Positions 55,854-63,375 of a stretch of DNA of 64,000 nucleotides are shown here, in pieces (within the stretch, counting starts at the first letter, position 1; each line of letters starts with the position of its first letter). This DNA is from Luteibacter sp. 9135 (GTDB lineage Bacteria > Pseudomonadota > Gammaproteobacteria > Xanthomonadales > Rhodanobacteraceae). The notes beneath the pieces were generated by a model, which did no database searches, was not told the DNA's origin, and saw only the letters and a list, made by a program, of their open reading frames with translations. The stretch is taken from NCBI RefSeq assembly GCF_000745005.1, contig NZ_JQNB01000001.1, positions 248,001 through 312,000 of the forward strand, in the 5' to 3' direction. A program made the translations under genes and the position numbers.

Positions 55854-56681
55854 TCAGGGTGTGAGGGCCTTGCATCCGCCGGACACCCGGTCACGGTCTT
55901 CGAGGTCCTGCGCCGTGAACACGTCCTGCAGGCTGCACGATGCCAGCACGGTGCGGACGTCTACCCCCTGGTTCCAGCCATGCTCCACGAGCAACCATCC
56001 GCCCGGGTGCAGATGGTCTGGCGCGCCGGATGCGATACGCCGGATGTCGTCCAGGCCGTCGCCGCCCGAGGCCAGCGCGCTGGCAGGCTCGAAACGAAGG
56101 TCGCCCTGGTCCAGGTGCGGGTCGTCCGATTCGATGTAGGGCGGGTTGCTGACGATCAGGTCGAAACGCTCGCCCGCCAGCGGCGCGAACCAGTCGCCAG
56201 CAAGGAACCTTACCCGCGTCAGGCCGAGATGGTCGGCGTTGCGCCGGGCAACCTCGAGCGCCGCCAGGCTGGCGTCCACCGCCGTCACCGAGAGGTCGGG
56301 CCGTTCCTTCGCAAGCGCCAGGGCGATGGCCCCGCTGCCGGTGCCCAGGTCGACCACGCTCGCGCCCCGCGGCAGGCGTTCCAGCGCCAGTTCGACCAAT
56401 CGTTCCGTCTCCGGGCGTGGGATCAGCGTGGCGGGCGTGACCTCGAGCGTCATCGACCAGAAGTCGCGGGTGCCGGTGATATAAGCCACCGGCTCGCCGG
56501 CGGCGCGCCGGTGCACCAGGCCGGCGAACCGCTCCACCATGGCGGGATCCAGAGCGTCGTCCGCATGGGCGAAAAACCAGGCCCGGTTTACCCCCACCAC
56601 ATGCGCGAGCAGCAGCTCGGCCTCAAGGCGATCGCCGAGGTCGATGGCGGACTGGCGCAGGAGGTTGCGGACATCGGTCAT
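55854..56681 (-). CDS. prmC: Release-factor glutamine methyltransferase PrmC
   Basis: The 275-residue enzyme methylates the GGQ glutamine of peptide release factors with SAM. It has the N-terminal helical part (DLGDRLEAELLLAHVVGVNRAW), RPETERLVELAL, VVDLGTGSGAIALALA (SAM site) and the NPPYIESDDPHL catalytic motif. prfA is not adjacent here. It is convergent with dxs. Confidence 0.94.
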   Translation of the reverse strand: MTDVRNLLRQSAIDLGDRLEAELLLAHVVGVNRAWFFAHADDALDPAMVERFAGLVHRRAAGEPVAYITGTRDFWSMTLEVTPATLIPRPETERLVELALERLPRGASVVDLGTGSGAIALALAKERPDLSVTAVDASLAALEVARRNADHLGLTRVRFLAGDWFAPLAGERFDLIVSNPPYIESDDPHLDQGDLRFEPASALASGGDGLDDIRRIASGAPDHLHPGGWLLVEHGWNQGVDVRTVLASCSLQDVFTAQDLEDRDRVSGGCKALTP

Positions 56682-56746
56682 CGACGCATTCTAGCCCGCG
56701 CACCCCAGGAAGACGCCGGTAAGGTGGCCGCGGCTACAATCGCGCC

Positions 56747-57610
56747 ATGTCGCTTCGCGCCGCCCTCCTCCTGCTGGTCCTGCTCCTCGGCGGGTGCAAG
56801 GCCGCGTTCTTCGGCGCGGTGAACCTGCGCCAGCCTACGGATGGCGTGGTGTCCCACCGGGACATCGTCTACGACGCCGCGACAGGCACGGCACTGGACG
56901 TCTACGCGCCCGCCCACGCCCGGCATGCACCCGTCGTCGTGTACTTCTACGGCGGCAGCTGGATGGGCGGCCGGCGGCAGTGGTTTCGCTGGATGGGCGA
57001 GGCCCTGGCCGCGCGTGGCGTGGTGACCGTGGTCGTCGATGTCCGGCTGTGGCCGACCGTGCGGATGAAAGGGTTCCTCCACGATGCCGCCGAAGCCGTG
57101 CGCTGGACGCGCGACCACGCCGCCACGTTCGGCGGCGATCCGCACGACGAATTCGTGATGGGGCATTCGTCCGGTGGGCAGATCGCCGCCATGCTCGCCG
57201 TGGACAAGCAATGGCTGGCTGCCGTGGGCATGCGGCCGCGCGAGCTTGCCGGTGTCATCGGCGTGGCCGGTACCTACGACTTCATTCCGTTCGACGAGCC
57301 GGCGTTCGCCGATATCTTCGGGCACAGCGCCGCCGAACAGGCCCTGTCGCAGCCGATCAACTTCGTGGACGGCGACGAACCGCCCGCGCTCATCCTCCAG
57401 GGCGAGGACGACACCATCGTGTCGCCGGCCGAAGCCGTCGCGTTCGAAGGCCGTTACCGACAACAGGGCGAGCCCGTGGAACTGCGGCTCTATCCCGGCC
57501 TCGGCCACGAAGGCCTGCTGCTCGCCTTCGGCCCGCGACGGACCGCAGCTCCCGTGCTCGACGACACGCTGGACTTCATCGGCCGCCATCCGGTTGCCCT
57601 CGAGCACTGA
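56747..57610 (+). CDS. Lipoprotein alpha/beta hydrolase, tandem copy 1
   Basis: The 287-residue protein has a lipobox (LLLVLLLGGCKA) and a carboxylesterase-like fold: VVVYFYGGSWMGG is the oxyanion strand, VMGHSSGGQIA holds the nucleophile Ser, LILQGEDDTIV the acid Asp and LYPGLGHEGLLL the His. It is a BD-FAE/alpha/beta-hydrolase-3-like enzyme, probably an esterase in the outer membrane or periplasm. Copy 2 follows 47 bases later and the two may form one operon. Confidence 0.85.
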   Translation: MSLRAALLLLVLLLGGCKAAFFGAVNLRQPTDGVVSHRDIVYDAATGTALDVYAPAHARHAPVVVYFYGGSWMGGRRQWFRWMGEALAARGVVTVVVDVRLWPTVRMKGFLHDAAEAVRWTRDHAATFGGDPHDEFVMGHSSGGQIAAMLAVDKQWLAAVGMRPRELAGVIGVAGTYDFIPFDEPAFADIFGHSAAEQALSQPINFVDGDEPPALILQGEDDTIVSPAEAVAFEGRYRQQGEPVELRLYPGLGHEGLLLAFGPRRTAAPVLDDTLDFIGRHPVALEH

Positions 57611-57657
57611 TCCTGCGCCGTGCATCCGTTTTCACGGCCGGTCCGTAAGCTCTGTTC

Positions 57658-58581
57658 ATGACCCGAATTTTCTTTGTCACGCTCGGCACCCTTCTGCTTT
57701 CGGGCTGCCAGTCCGTCCTGTTCGGCGCGATCAACGCGCGGCAGTCCTCCACCGGCGTCGTGGCCCACCACGACATCGTCTACGACCCGACCGAGGGCCT
57801 GGCGCTCGACGTCTATGGTCCCGTGCAGGCGAAGAACGCACCCGTGGTGGTGTTCTTCTATGGTGGCAGCTGGAAGAGCGGCAAGCGCCAGTGGTACCGA
57901 TGGGTGGGTGAGGCCCTGGCGGCCCGCGGCATCGTCACCGTGGTGCCGGACTACCGCCTCTGGCCGAAGGTGAGGCTGGACGGCTTCGTAGGCGATGCCG
58001 CCAGCTCGGTACGCTGGGCGCACGACCGGGTGGGCGAGTACGGTGGCGACCCCTCGCGCATCGTCGTCATGGGCCATTCCGCCGGCGGGCACATCGCCGC
58101 CATGCTGGCGACCGACGAGCATCGCCTGGCGATGGTCGGCATGCGTCCCCGCGACCTGGCCGGCTTCATCGGCCTGGCCGGTCCATACGATTTCCTGCCA
58201 CTGAAGCAGGACGACTTCATCGACATGTTCGGGAACACCGCGGCGGAGCAGGCACGTTCGCAGCCGGTCAATTTCGTCGACGGCGACGAGCCACCCGCCT
58301 TGTTGCTACAAGGGCAGGACGATTCCACCGTCAGGCCTTCCAACGCACTGTCGTTGCAACGGCGCTACCAGGCGCAAGGTGAGCCGGTGGAGGTGAAGCT
58401 GTACCCCGACATGGGCCACATGGGCATCCTGTTCGCGCTTCGCGGCGGCAAGGACGCCCCGCCGGTACTGGACGATGTGGTCCACTTCGTCCAGCAGCGG
58501 GTTCACCAGCCGGCGGCTCGCCCTGCCGCTGCCACTTCCAATGCCGCCACCCCTGCCGTTCCTGTTCCCGCAGGGCACTGA
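57658..58581 (+). CDS. Lipoprotein alpha/beta hydrolase, tandem copy 2
   Basis: The 307-residue paralogue of copy 1 has the lipobox LLLSGCQS and the same blocks: VVVFFYGGSWKSGKRQWYRWVGEALAARGIVTVVPDYRLWP, VVMGHSAGGHIAAML, LLLQGQDDSTV and YPDMGHMGILFAL. Similarity runs along the whole chain, so this is a tandem duplication. A Pro/Ala-rich tail of about 25 residues is added at the C-terminus. Confidence 0.85.
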   Translation: MTRIFFVTLGTLLLSGCQSVLFGAINARQSSTGVVAHHDIVYDPTEGLALDVYGPVQAKNAPVVVFFYGGSWKSGKRQWYRWVGEALAARGIVTVVPDYRLWPKVRLDGFVGDAASSVRWAHDRVGEYGGDPSRIVVMGHSAGGHIAAMLATDEHRLAMVGMRPRDLAGFIGLAGPYDFLPLKQDDFIDMFGNTAAEQARSQPVNFVDGDEPPALLLQGQDDSTVRPSNALSLQRRYQAQGEPVEVKLYPDMGHMGILFALRGGKDAPPVLDDVVHFVQQRVHQPAARPAAATSNAATPAVPVPAGH

Positions 58582-58593
58582 CGCCGCCCTGCC

Positions 58594-59496
58594 TCAGCGC
58601 GTCTTCATCACGTCGCGGCCCTCGGCGTTGCCGCCGCGTGCCGCATCCAGCACCTCCGGGTACGGATAGTTCAACCCCAGCAACTGGCGGATATCAGGAC
58701 TGGCATCCCTGACGAACTCCGCGGGTAGCGAGGCAGGCAGATCTTCCATCGGCTTGACGAACTTGGGCAGGTACTGGGTGATGATCGCCGAGCGATCGAC
58801 GGTGCTTCGATTGGGCATCGCGCAATGCCACACGGCGCCGAAGAAGATCACGGTGTCGCCCGGCTGGCCGAGCATGCGCTCGCAACGTTCGAAGAAGCGA
58901 TCGTCGTCCTGCGGGTAATGCAGGTCACGCTGCGACCCCGGCACGTAGGCCGTCGCACCCGTTTCCTCGGTAAAGGGGTCGAGCATGATGGTCGCCTGCG
59001 CGTTTAGCGGGAAGCGCGAATGGATGCGCGCCGGATGCGTCTGCGGCGAGTGGTAATCCCAGTAGGGGTAATCGATGTGCGGCTCCTGCCCCGGGCCGCC
59101 CGGAAGGATGCGGTTGGCGGCGATCGATCCCATGATGAACTCGCTGCCGATGAAGGCGCGCATCACCTGCATGATCGCCGGATGCGCGGCCATCCGCGAG
59201 AACACCTCGCCCTTGGCCAGCAGGTTCCAGACGCGGCGCTGCAGGTTGAGCCGACCGGCCCGCTCCGCATCGCCCTGGAAGTGCGTGACCTTGCCGCCAC
59301 GCTCGTCGGCGTCGGACTCGCGCATGACGATAGCCCGCGCCTCGGCGATCTCCGCCGGCGTGAACAGACCGCGCAAGGTGATCGCACCGGCGCCATCCAG
59401 CAACTCGTTGACGATGAATCCGGTGTCGAGCGTGTCTTCCGTGAAGACACGGAGCTCGACCGCAGGACGGCGGGCAGTCTGGGCGGAGGCATTCAT
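58594..59496 (-). CDS. Phytanoyl-CoA dioxygenase (PhyH)-family protein
   Basis: The 300-residue Fe(II)/2-oxoglutarate oxygenase has the metal motif in EPHIDYPYWDYHS (His-x-Asp) and the distal His in FGAVWHCAMPNRSTVDRSAIITQYLP, with the 2-oxoglutarate Arg a few residues later. Substrates of such enzymes range from lipids to natural products; here it is unknown. It is divergent from the sugar-type dehydrogenase and shares the LacI-type operator region with it. Confidence 0.87.
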   Translation of the reverse strand: MNASAQTARRPAVELRVFTEDTLDTGFIVNELLDGAGAITLRGLFTPAEIAEARAIVMRESDADERGGKVTHFQGDAERAGRLNLQRRVWNLLAKGEVFSRMAAHPAIMQVMRAFIGSEFIMGSIAANRILPGGPGQEPHIDYPYWDYHSPQTHPARIHSRFPLNAQATIMLDPFTEETGATAYVPGSQRDLHYPQDDDRFFERCERMLGQPGDTVIFFGAVWHCAMPNRSTVDRSAIITQYLPKFVKPMEDLPASLPAEFVRDASPDIRQLLGLNYPYPEVLDAARGGNAEGRDVMKTR

Positions 59497-59566
59497 GGCA
59501 ACTCCTGCGCGGGGCGCGTTGGCGTGTCGACCGTTTAAGGCGGCTCGGGCACTACGCTAGGCCGAA

Positions 59567-59582
59567 TTGCAAGCGCTTGCAA
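59567..59582. promoter_or_regulatory. Perfect 16-bp LacI-family operator
   Basis: TTGCAAGCGCTTGCAA is a perfect palindrome with the central CG typical of LacI/GalR-family sites (core AAGCGCTT). It lies in the 140-base region between phyH and the dehydrogenase. The LacI-type regulator encoded at 60752 is the likely binder. Confidence 0.8.
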
Positions 59583-59636
59583 ACCGCACTGCAGCATCCG
59601 TAGAGTCGACACTCCCCCTCCCCGGAAAACCACGCG

Positions 59637-60755
59637 ATGAGCGACCTGAGGATCGGCCTGATCGGCGCGGGCTACATGGGCAAGGCCCATACGCAGGCGC
59701 TGCACGGCGTGGCGGCAACGTTCGACACGCCGTTGCGGCCTGTGTGCGAGATGCTTGCCACTTCCACCGCCGACGGTGCCGCATCGCATGCGCAACGCTG
59801 GGGGTGGCGTCGCTCGACAGGACACTGGCGAGAACTCGTCGACGACCCGGCGGTGGATGCCGTGATCGTCGCCACCCCGCCACGCACCCATCTCGACATG
59901 GTGATGGCCTGCGTGGCCGCACGAAAACCGGTGTTCTGCGAAAAACCGCTGGGCGCGAACGTGCGCGAATCACTGGCCATGACGGAGGCGGTCGAAGCCG
60001 CGGGTATCGCCAACATGGTCGGCTTCAACTACATCCGCACGCCCGCCAGCCAGCTCGCCCGGCAGATCATCGCCTCCGGGGAGATCGGCGAAGTGATCCA
60101 GGTGACCGCGGAGCATGTCGAGGATTACCTGCACGACCCCGCCCTGCCCGCCTCCTGGCGCACACGCATCGCCACGGGCACCGAGGCCGGCGCGCTCGGC
60201 GACGTCGCCTCGCACATCGTCAACGCCTGCCTTCGACTCGTCGGGCCCATCGCCAGCCTGGTCGCGGATACCTGCATCGTCCAGGCGACACGCGCGGGCG
60301 ACACGGGGCCGGAGCCCGTGGAGAACGACGACCTCGGCCAGATGCTGCTGCGCTTTGCGAACGGCGCAACCGGCAGCCTCAGCTTCAGCCGCATGGCCGC
60401 CGGCCGGAAGATGGGTTACACCTACCGCATCACGGGCACCCGGGGAGCCCTTGCCTTCGACCAGGAAGACCAGAACGCCCTGTGGCTTTACGACGCCAGC
60501 CGCGAGCCTGCGCGACGCGGCTTCCAGAAGCTGCTGATGGGCCCCGCGCATCCCGACTACCTGGCTTTCAACCAGGGCACCGGCCACGGCACCGGCTACA
60601 ACGAACAGATCGTGATCGAGGCGCGCGACTTCCTGCAGGCCGTAGCCACCAGCACGCCGGTCTGGCCGACCTTCCGCGATGGTTACGCCGTGGACCGGGT
60701 GATCGACGCGGCGCTGGTATCGAACCGCGAGCGCCGCTGGGTCGATGTGGGCTAG
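59637..60755 (+). CDS. Gfo/Idh/MocA-family dehydrogenase
   Basis: The 372-residue NAD(P)-dependent enzyme has LRIGLIGAGYMGKAHTQAL, PVFCEKPLGANV (EKP motif) and GALGDVASHIVNACLRLVG, the catalytic Asp/His region. It resembles inositol or sugar 2-dehydrogenase-like proteins; the substrate is unknown. It is convergent with the regulator, overlapping it by four bases, and probably controlled by it through the 59567 operator. Confidence 0.88.
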   Translation: MSDLRIGLIGAGYMGKAHTQALHGVAATFDTPLRPVCEMLATSTADGAASHAQRWGWRRSTGHWRELVDDPAVDAVIVATPPRTHLDMVMACVAARKPVFCEKPLGANVRESLAMTEAVEAAGIANMVGFNYIRTPASQLARQIIASGEIGEVIQVTAEHVEDYLHDPALPASWRTRIATGTEAGALGDVASHIVNACLRLVGPIASLVADTCIVQATRAGDTGPEPVENDDLGQMLLRFANGATGSLSFSRMAAGRKMGYTYRITGTRGALAFDQEDQNALWLYDASREPARRGFQKLLMGPAHPDYLAFNQGTGHGTGYNEQIVIEARDFLQAVATSTPVWPTFRDGYAVDRVIDAALVSNRERRWVDVG

Positions 60756-61774
60756 CGCTCGCGCAGGCTTCGGCGCAACACCAGCTCGCAGGGAAACAGT
60801 TTGCTGCGCGGCACCGCGTCGGCATCGTCCATCCAGGCAACGATGCGCTCGATGGCGTGCAGCACCATCGGGCGGATGGGCTGACGCACGGTGGTCAGCC
60901 CATAGGACGCCCACGCCGCCAGCGGCATGTCGTCGAAGCCGACGATGCTGATGTCATCCGGCACAGCCAGACCGCGCTCACGGCAGGCGTCGATCGCCCC
61001 GAGCGCCAGGACGTCGTCGGCGCAGAACACGCCGTCGATGGCGGCATCGCTGTCGAGCAGCGCATGCATCGCCCGCTGGCCGTGCTCGTGCGTGTAGTTG
61101 CCCGCGTGGACGGTGTGTCGCAGGGAACGCCCGGCCGCGGCAGCGAAGCCGGTGCCGCGATCCACGGTCGACGCGTCGTGGACGGAGCCGCCGAGGAAGG
61201 CCAGCCGACGCAAGCCACGCTTGCGCATCGCCTCGGCCACCAGGCGTCCACCGGCGACGTTGTCCACCGTCACCACCGGCACGGGCGAGGAACGCCCCGG
61301 GCGGCCGAACACGTGCACGACGGGCAGGCCCGCCTGGCGACAGGATGCCGCGAAGCCCGCCGGCGGTGCCGACGTGGCGATCAGCACGGCGTCGACGTTG
61401 TACTGCCGCACCATGTCGATGGCCGCCTGCCCGTCGTCGTCCTCACCCAGGTTCGCCAGCAGGGGGCGAAGACCTCGCGCCTGCAACTCCCGCGTGAACA
61501 GGTCGAAGACCTCCATGAAGGTCGGGTTGCCGAAGTGGTTGGAGACCAGCCCGATCAGCTTCGTCCGCCCCGTCATCAGACTGCGCGCCAGATGGTTAGG
61601 CCGGTATCCCAGGCGATCCGCCACCTCGGTGACACGCTGCCGTGTTTTCGCCGAAACGCTGGCGCCGACGGTAAACGTACGCGACACCGCGGACATCGAC
61701 ACACCCGCCGCTTCCGCGACATCGCGGGCGGTGGCGGTGGCAAGGCGCGGCGGGGGAGATGGACGAGGTGGCAT
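60752..61774 (-). CDS. LacI-family transcriptional repressor
   Basis: The 340-residue regulator has a typical LacI DNA-binding head (TARDVAEAAGVSMSAVSRTFTVGASVSAKTRQRVTEVADRLGYRPNHLARSL) and a periplasmic-binding-protein-like sensor (IGLVSNHFGNPTFMEVFDLFTRELQ; VDAVLIATSAPP; DDVLALGAIDACRERGLAVPDDISIVGFDDMPLAAW). It probably binds a sugar or related ligand and the palindrome at 59567. Confidence 0.92.
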   Translation of the reverse strand: MPPRPSPPPRLATATARDVAEAAGVSMSAVSRTFTVGASVSAKTRQRVTEVADRLGYRPNHLARSLMTGRTKLIGLVSNHFGNPTFMEVFDLFTRELQARGLRPLLANLGEDDDGQAAIDMVRQYNVDAVLIATSAPPAGFAASCRQAGLPVVHVFGRPGRSSPVPVVTVDNVAGGRLVAEAMRKRGLRRLAFLGGSVHDASTVDRGTGFAAAAGRSLRHTVHAGNYTHEHGQRAMHALLDSDAAIDGVFCADDVLALGAIDACRERGLAVPDDISIVGFDDMPLAAWASYGLTTVRQPIRPMVLHAIERIVAWMDDADAVPRSKLFPCELVLRRSLRER

Positions 61775-61970
61775 GACGCAAGGTTAGCGCAAGGCCCGGA
61801 TGGCCGTGTCACGTTCATACTCGTATCGAGACATGTACCGAGCCGGCTTCCATGATTCGCATGCACTCGGCGAGTCGTTCGTACCAGGCAGCCAAGACCG
61901 GACAACCGTTGTTTCGATCGAATTTGGCCCGTCCCGGGCGGGTCGCCTGCAAGCGAATGCCAAAGCCGCG
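61775..61970. other. Gene-free stretch between the LacI-type gene and the inverted repeat
   Basis: I see no gene in the ~200 bases before repeat A begins at 61971. The whole gap to the orphan gene is 355 bases, of which repeat A takes 142. Confidence 0.5.
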
Positions 61971-62112
61971 GTCGCTCGCACGGTGCGGCGACGAGGCGCC
62001 GGGTGGTCACACTCTTCGCTCGAGCAGCGGCCGCAAGCGGCCGAACTCGCTCAGAGCGTAACCACCCGCCACCTCTGCGACGACAGAGGCAGGCGGGAAT
62101 GAAGAGCAAAGC
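61971..62112 (+). repeat. 142-bp inverted repeat, copy A
   Basis: This is the complement of 63132-63273, the same length. The first ~119 bases of A match with only two or three substitutions, then a diverged segment and a shared end (GAGCAAAGC). It is itself a hairpin: GGGTGGTCACACTC...GAGCGTAACCACCC with inner GCGGCCGCAAGCGGCC. It marks the left edge of a lower-GC islet. Confidence 0.9.
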
Positions 62113-62129
62113 ACTTCTGTATCTAAACG

Positions 62130-62531
62130 CTATGCTGTTGTAGAAATGCGGACCGACTGCCCTTCCATGATATCCAGACGGCCAAGAAGCCCGACATACC
62201 ACTGCGCCAGATCCACATCGCCTTTCTCCCTATGGAACGCTACCGTGCCCTTCAAGCTGGACCGCAGATCGAACGGCGCGTCCGGTGCTTCCTCGAATTG
62301 GCCTGCTCCCAGCGAACACATGAGCGACGTCGCATCCATGGGATCGATACGGTCGGCCTTGATCATTTCGTCAACGTAAGTCAGCAACTGACGGGGACTG
62401 ACATGTGAGAAATCGATCCTTCTGGTGACAGATGACTCAGAAGATCGCGCGGATGGCGCAGGCTCCTGAAGGGTATTCGCGTGTGAGCCAGCGCTAAAGG
62501 GCGGGACTGTGGATAGGGACGTGATGAACAT
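62130..62531 (-). CDS. Orphan protein inside the inverted-repeat islet
   Basis: The 133-residue product has no family I recognise. Its C-terminal two thirds look folded and helical (RIDFSHVSPRQLLTYVDEMIKADRIDPMDATSLMCSL ... LKGTVAFHREKGDVDLAQWYVGLLGRLDIMEGQSV). The first ~45 residues are Ser/Thr/Pro-rich and probably disordered. GGAG five bases before the ATG at 62531 decides this start over earlier ATG/TTG codons. Base composition is less GC-rich than the neighbours, which suggests a foreign origin. Confidence 0.55.
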   Translation of the reverse strand: MFITSLSTVPPFSAGSHANTLQEPAPSARSSESSVTRRIDFSHVSPRQLLTYVDEMIKADRIDPMDATSLMCSLGAGQFEEAPDAPFDLRSSLKGTVAFHREKGDVDLAQWYVGLLGRLDIMEGQSVRISTTA

Positions 62532-63131
62532 GACGTCTCCGAGTGACATACGCAAAGGAAATCACTCGATCGCTGTGGATACCAGTTCCAAACGCAAGAC
62601 CGGGGCGCGCGCCTTCACGACGCGATGGGCGCCGACCATACAGAGCCTCGTCCTAGCGAGGATCTTGCGATGAGGCTCAAAAGATGACACGCATCAAGGC
62701 GACCGACGACTTTTGTTTCACCCGAGAGAAGCGCGAGCATCCTTATCGACCATAACGTCGATGAGGAATCGCTTTGATCATTAAAAACCATATTTTTTAT
62801 TGCCTTCCATTTCTCCTATTCGTCCCTTCGGCTTCGGTCCAGGCTAACTCACTCATACGCGCTTACGTCTACGGCATCAGCTCGGCAAACGCCGGATTAG
62901 AAGTAATCCAAAGCTCGCGACCCGTCACGACCAAGGACCATGGACCATGGAGGAGCTTGGATGCATGTTGTTACGGATGACCTTGGATATGGCCACAATG
63001 CACAGGCAACGCTTCTAGGCAGCCCATTGCGTGAGATCCGTACCGATCCTCTTTGCAACGTCGGCGGCAGGGCCGCGCCATGTCATGGCCGCGGCACAGT
63101 CATCGGCTATGAACCGCTCAAGGTCGCCCAC

Positions 63132-63273
63132 GCTTTGCTCTACGCACACGCTTACCTCTGTCGTCGCAGAGGTGGCGGGTGGTTACGCTCTGAGCGAGTT
63201 CGGCCGCTTGCGGCCGCTGCTCGAGCGCAGAGTGTGACCACCCGGCGCCTCGTCGCCGCACCATGCGAGCGAC
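63132..63273 (-). repeat. 142-bp inverted repeat, copy B
   Basis: This is the inverted partner of 61971-62112, 1,019 bases away, and the right edge of the islet. It overlaps the 3' part of the broken secreted-protein gene. Its internal dyads (ACCTCTG-TCGTCG-CAGAGGT and GGCCGC-TTGC-GGCCGC) would fold strongly. Confidence 0.9.
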
Positions 63274-63317
63274 CGCAGCTCAGGCTTCGGGAAAGTCCAC
63301 ACTTACACGCGAAGAAC

Positions 63318-63346
63318 AAAAAAAGCCGGGCGATCTCTCGCCCGGC
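63318..63346 (-). terminator. Rho-independent terminator of the aminopeptidase gene
   Basis: On the minus strand GCCGGGCGA-GAGA-TCGCCCGGC is followed by seven T bases. It lies 30 bases after the stop codon of the last gene in the window. Confidence 0.9.
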
Positions 63347-63375
63347 CCTTAACCACTAACTACGCGCTTGGACGA

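Larger units (their letters stand above)
62774..63359 (+). pseudogene. Secreted protein gene broken by a 7-bp duplication
   Basis: A signal peptide (MIIKNHIFYCLPFLLFVPSASVQA) opens a protein read as SLIRAYVYGISSANAGLEVIQ...VTTKDHG. At 62936-62949 GACCATG occurs twice in tandem. This shifts the frame, and translation stops at 62980. With one copy removed it continues KDHGGAWMHVVTDDLGYGHNAQATLLG...CNVGGRAAPCHGRGTVIGY in the frame seen at 62940-63359. From 63132 the frame reads into repeat B, so the natural C-terminus may also be lost. The DHGG...GYG...TVIGY pattern may belong to DUF4879 (YolA-like); that is tentative. Confidence 0.7.

Noticed and set aside
53759..55894. Long minus-strand frame opposite dxs
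   Set aside because: The dxs product is unmistakable on the plus strand; the opposite frame has no family features.
62940..63359. Independent 139-codon gene
   Set aside because: Its start has no ribosome site and its sequence continues the upstream secreted protein after a 7-bp duplication; its last third is translated from repeat B. It is treated as part of one pseudogene.
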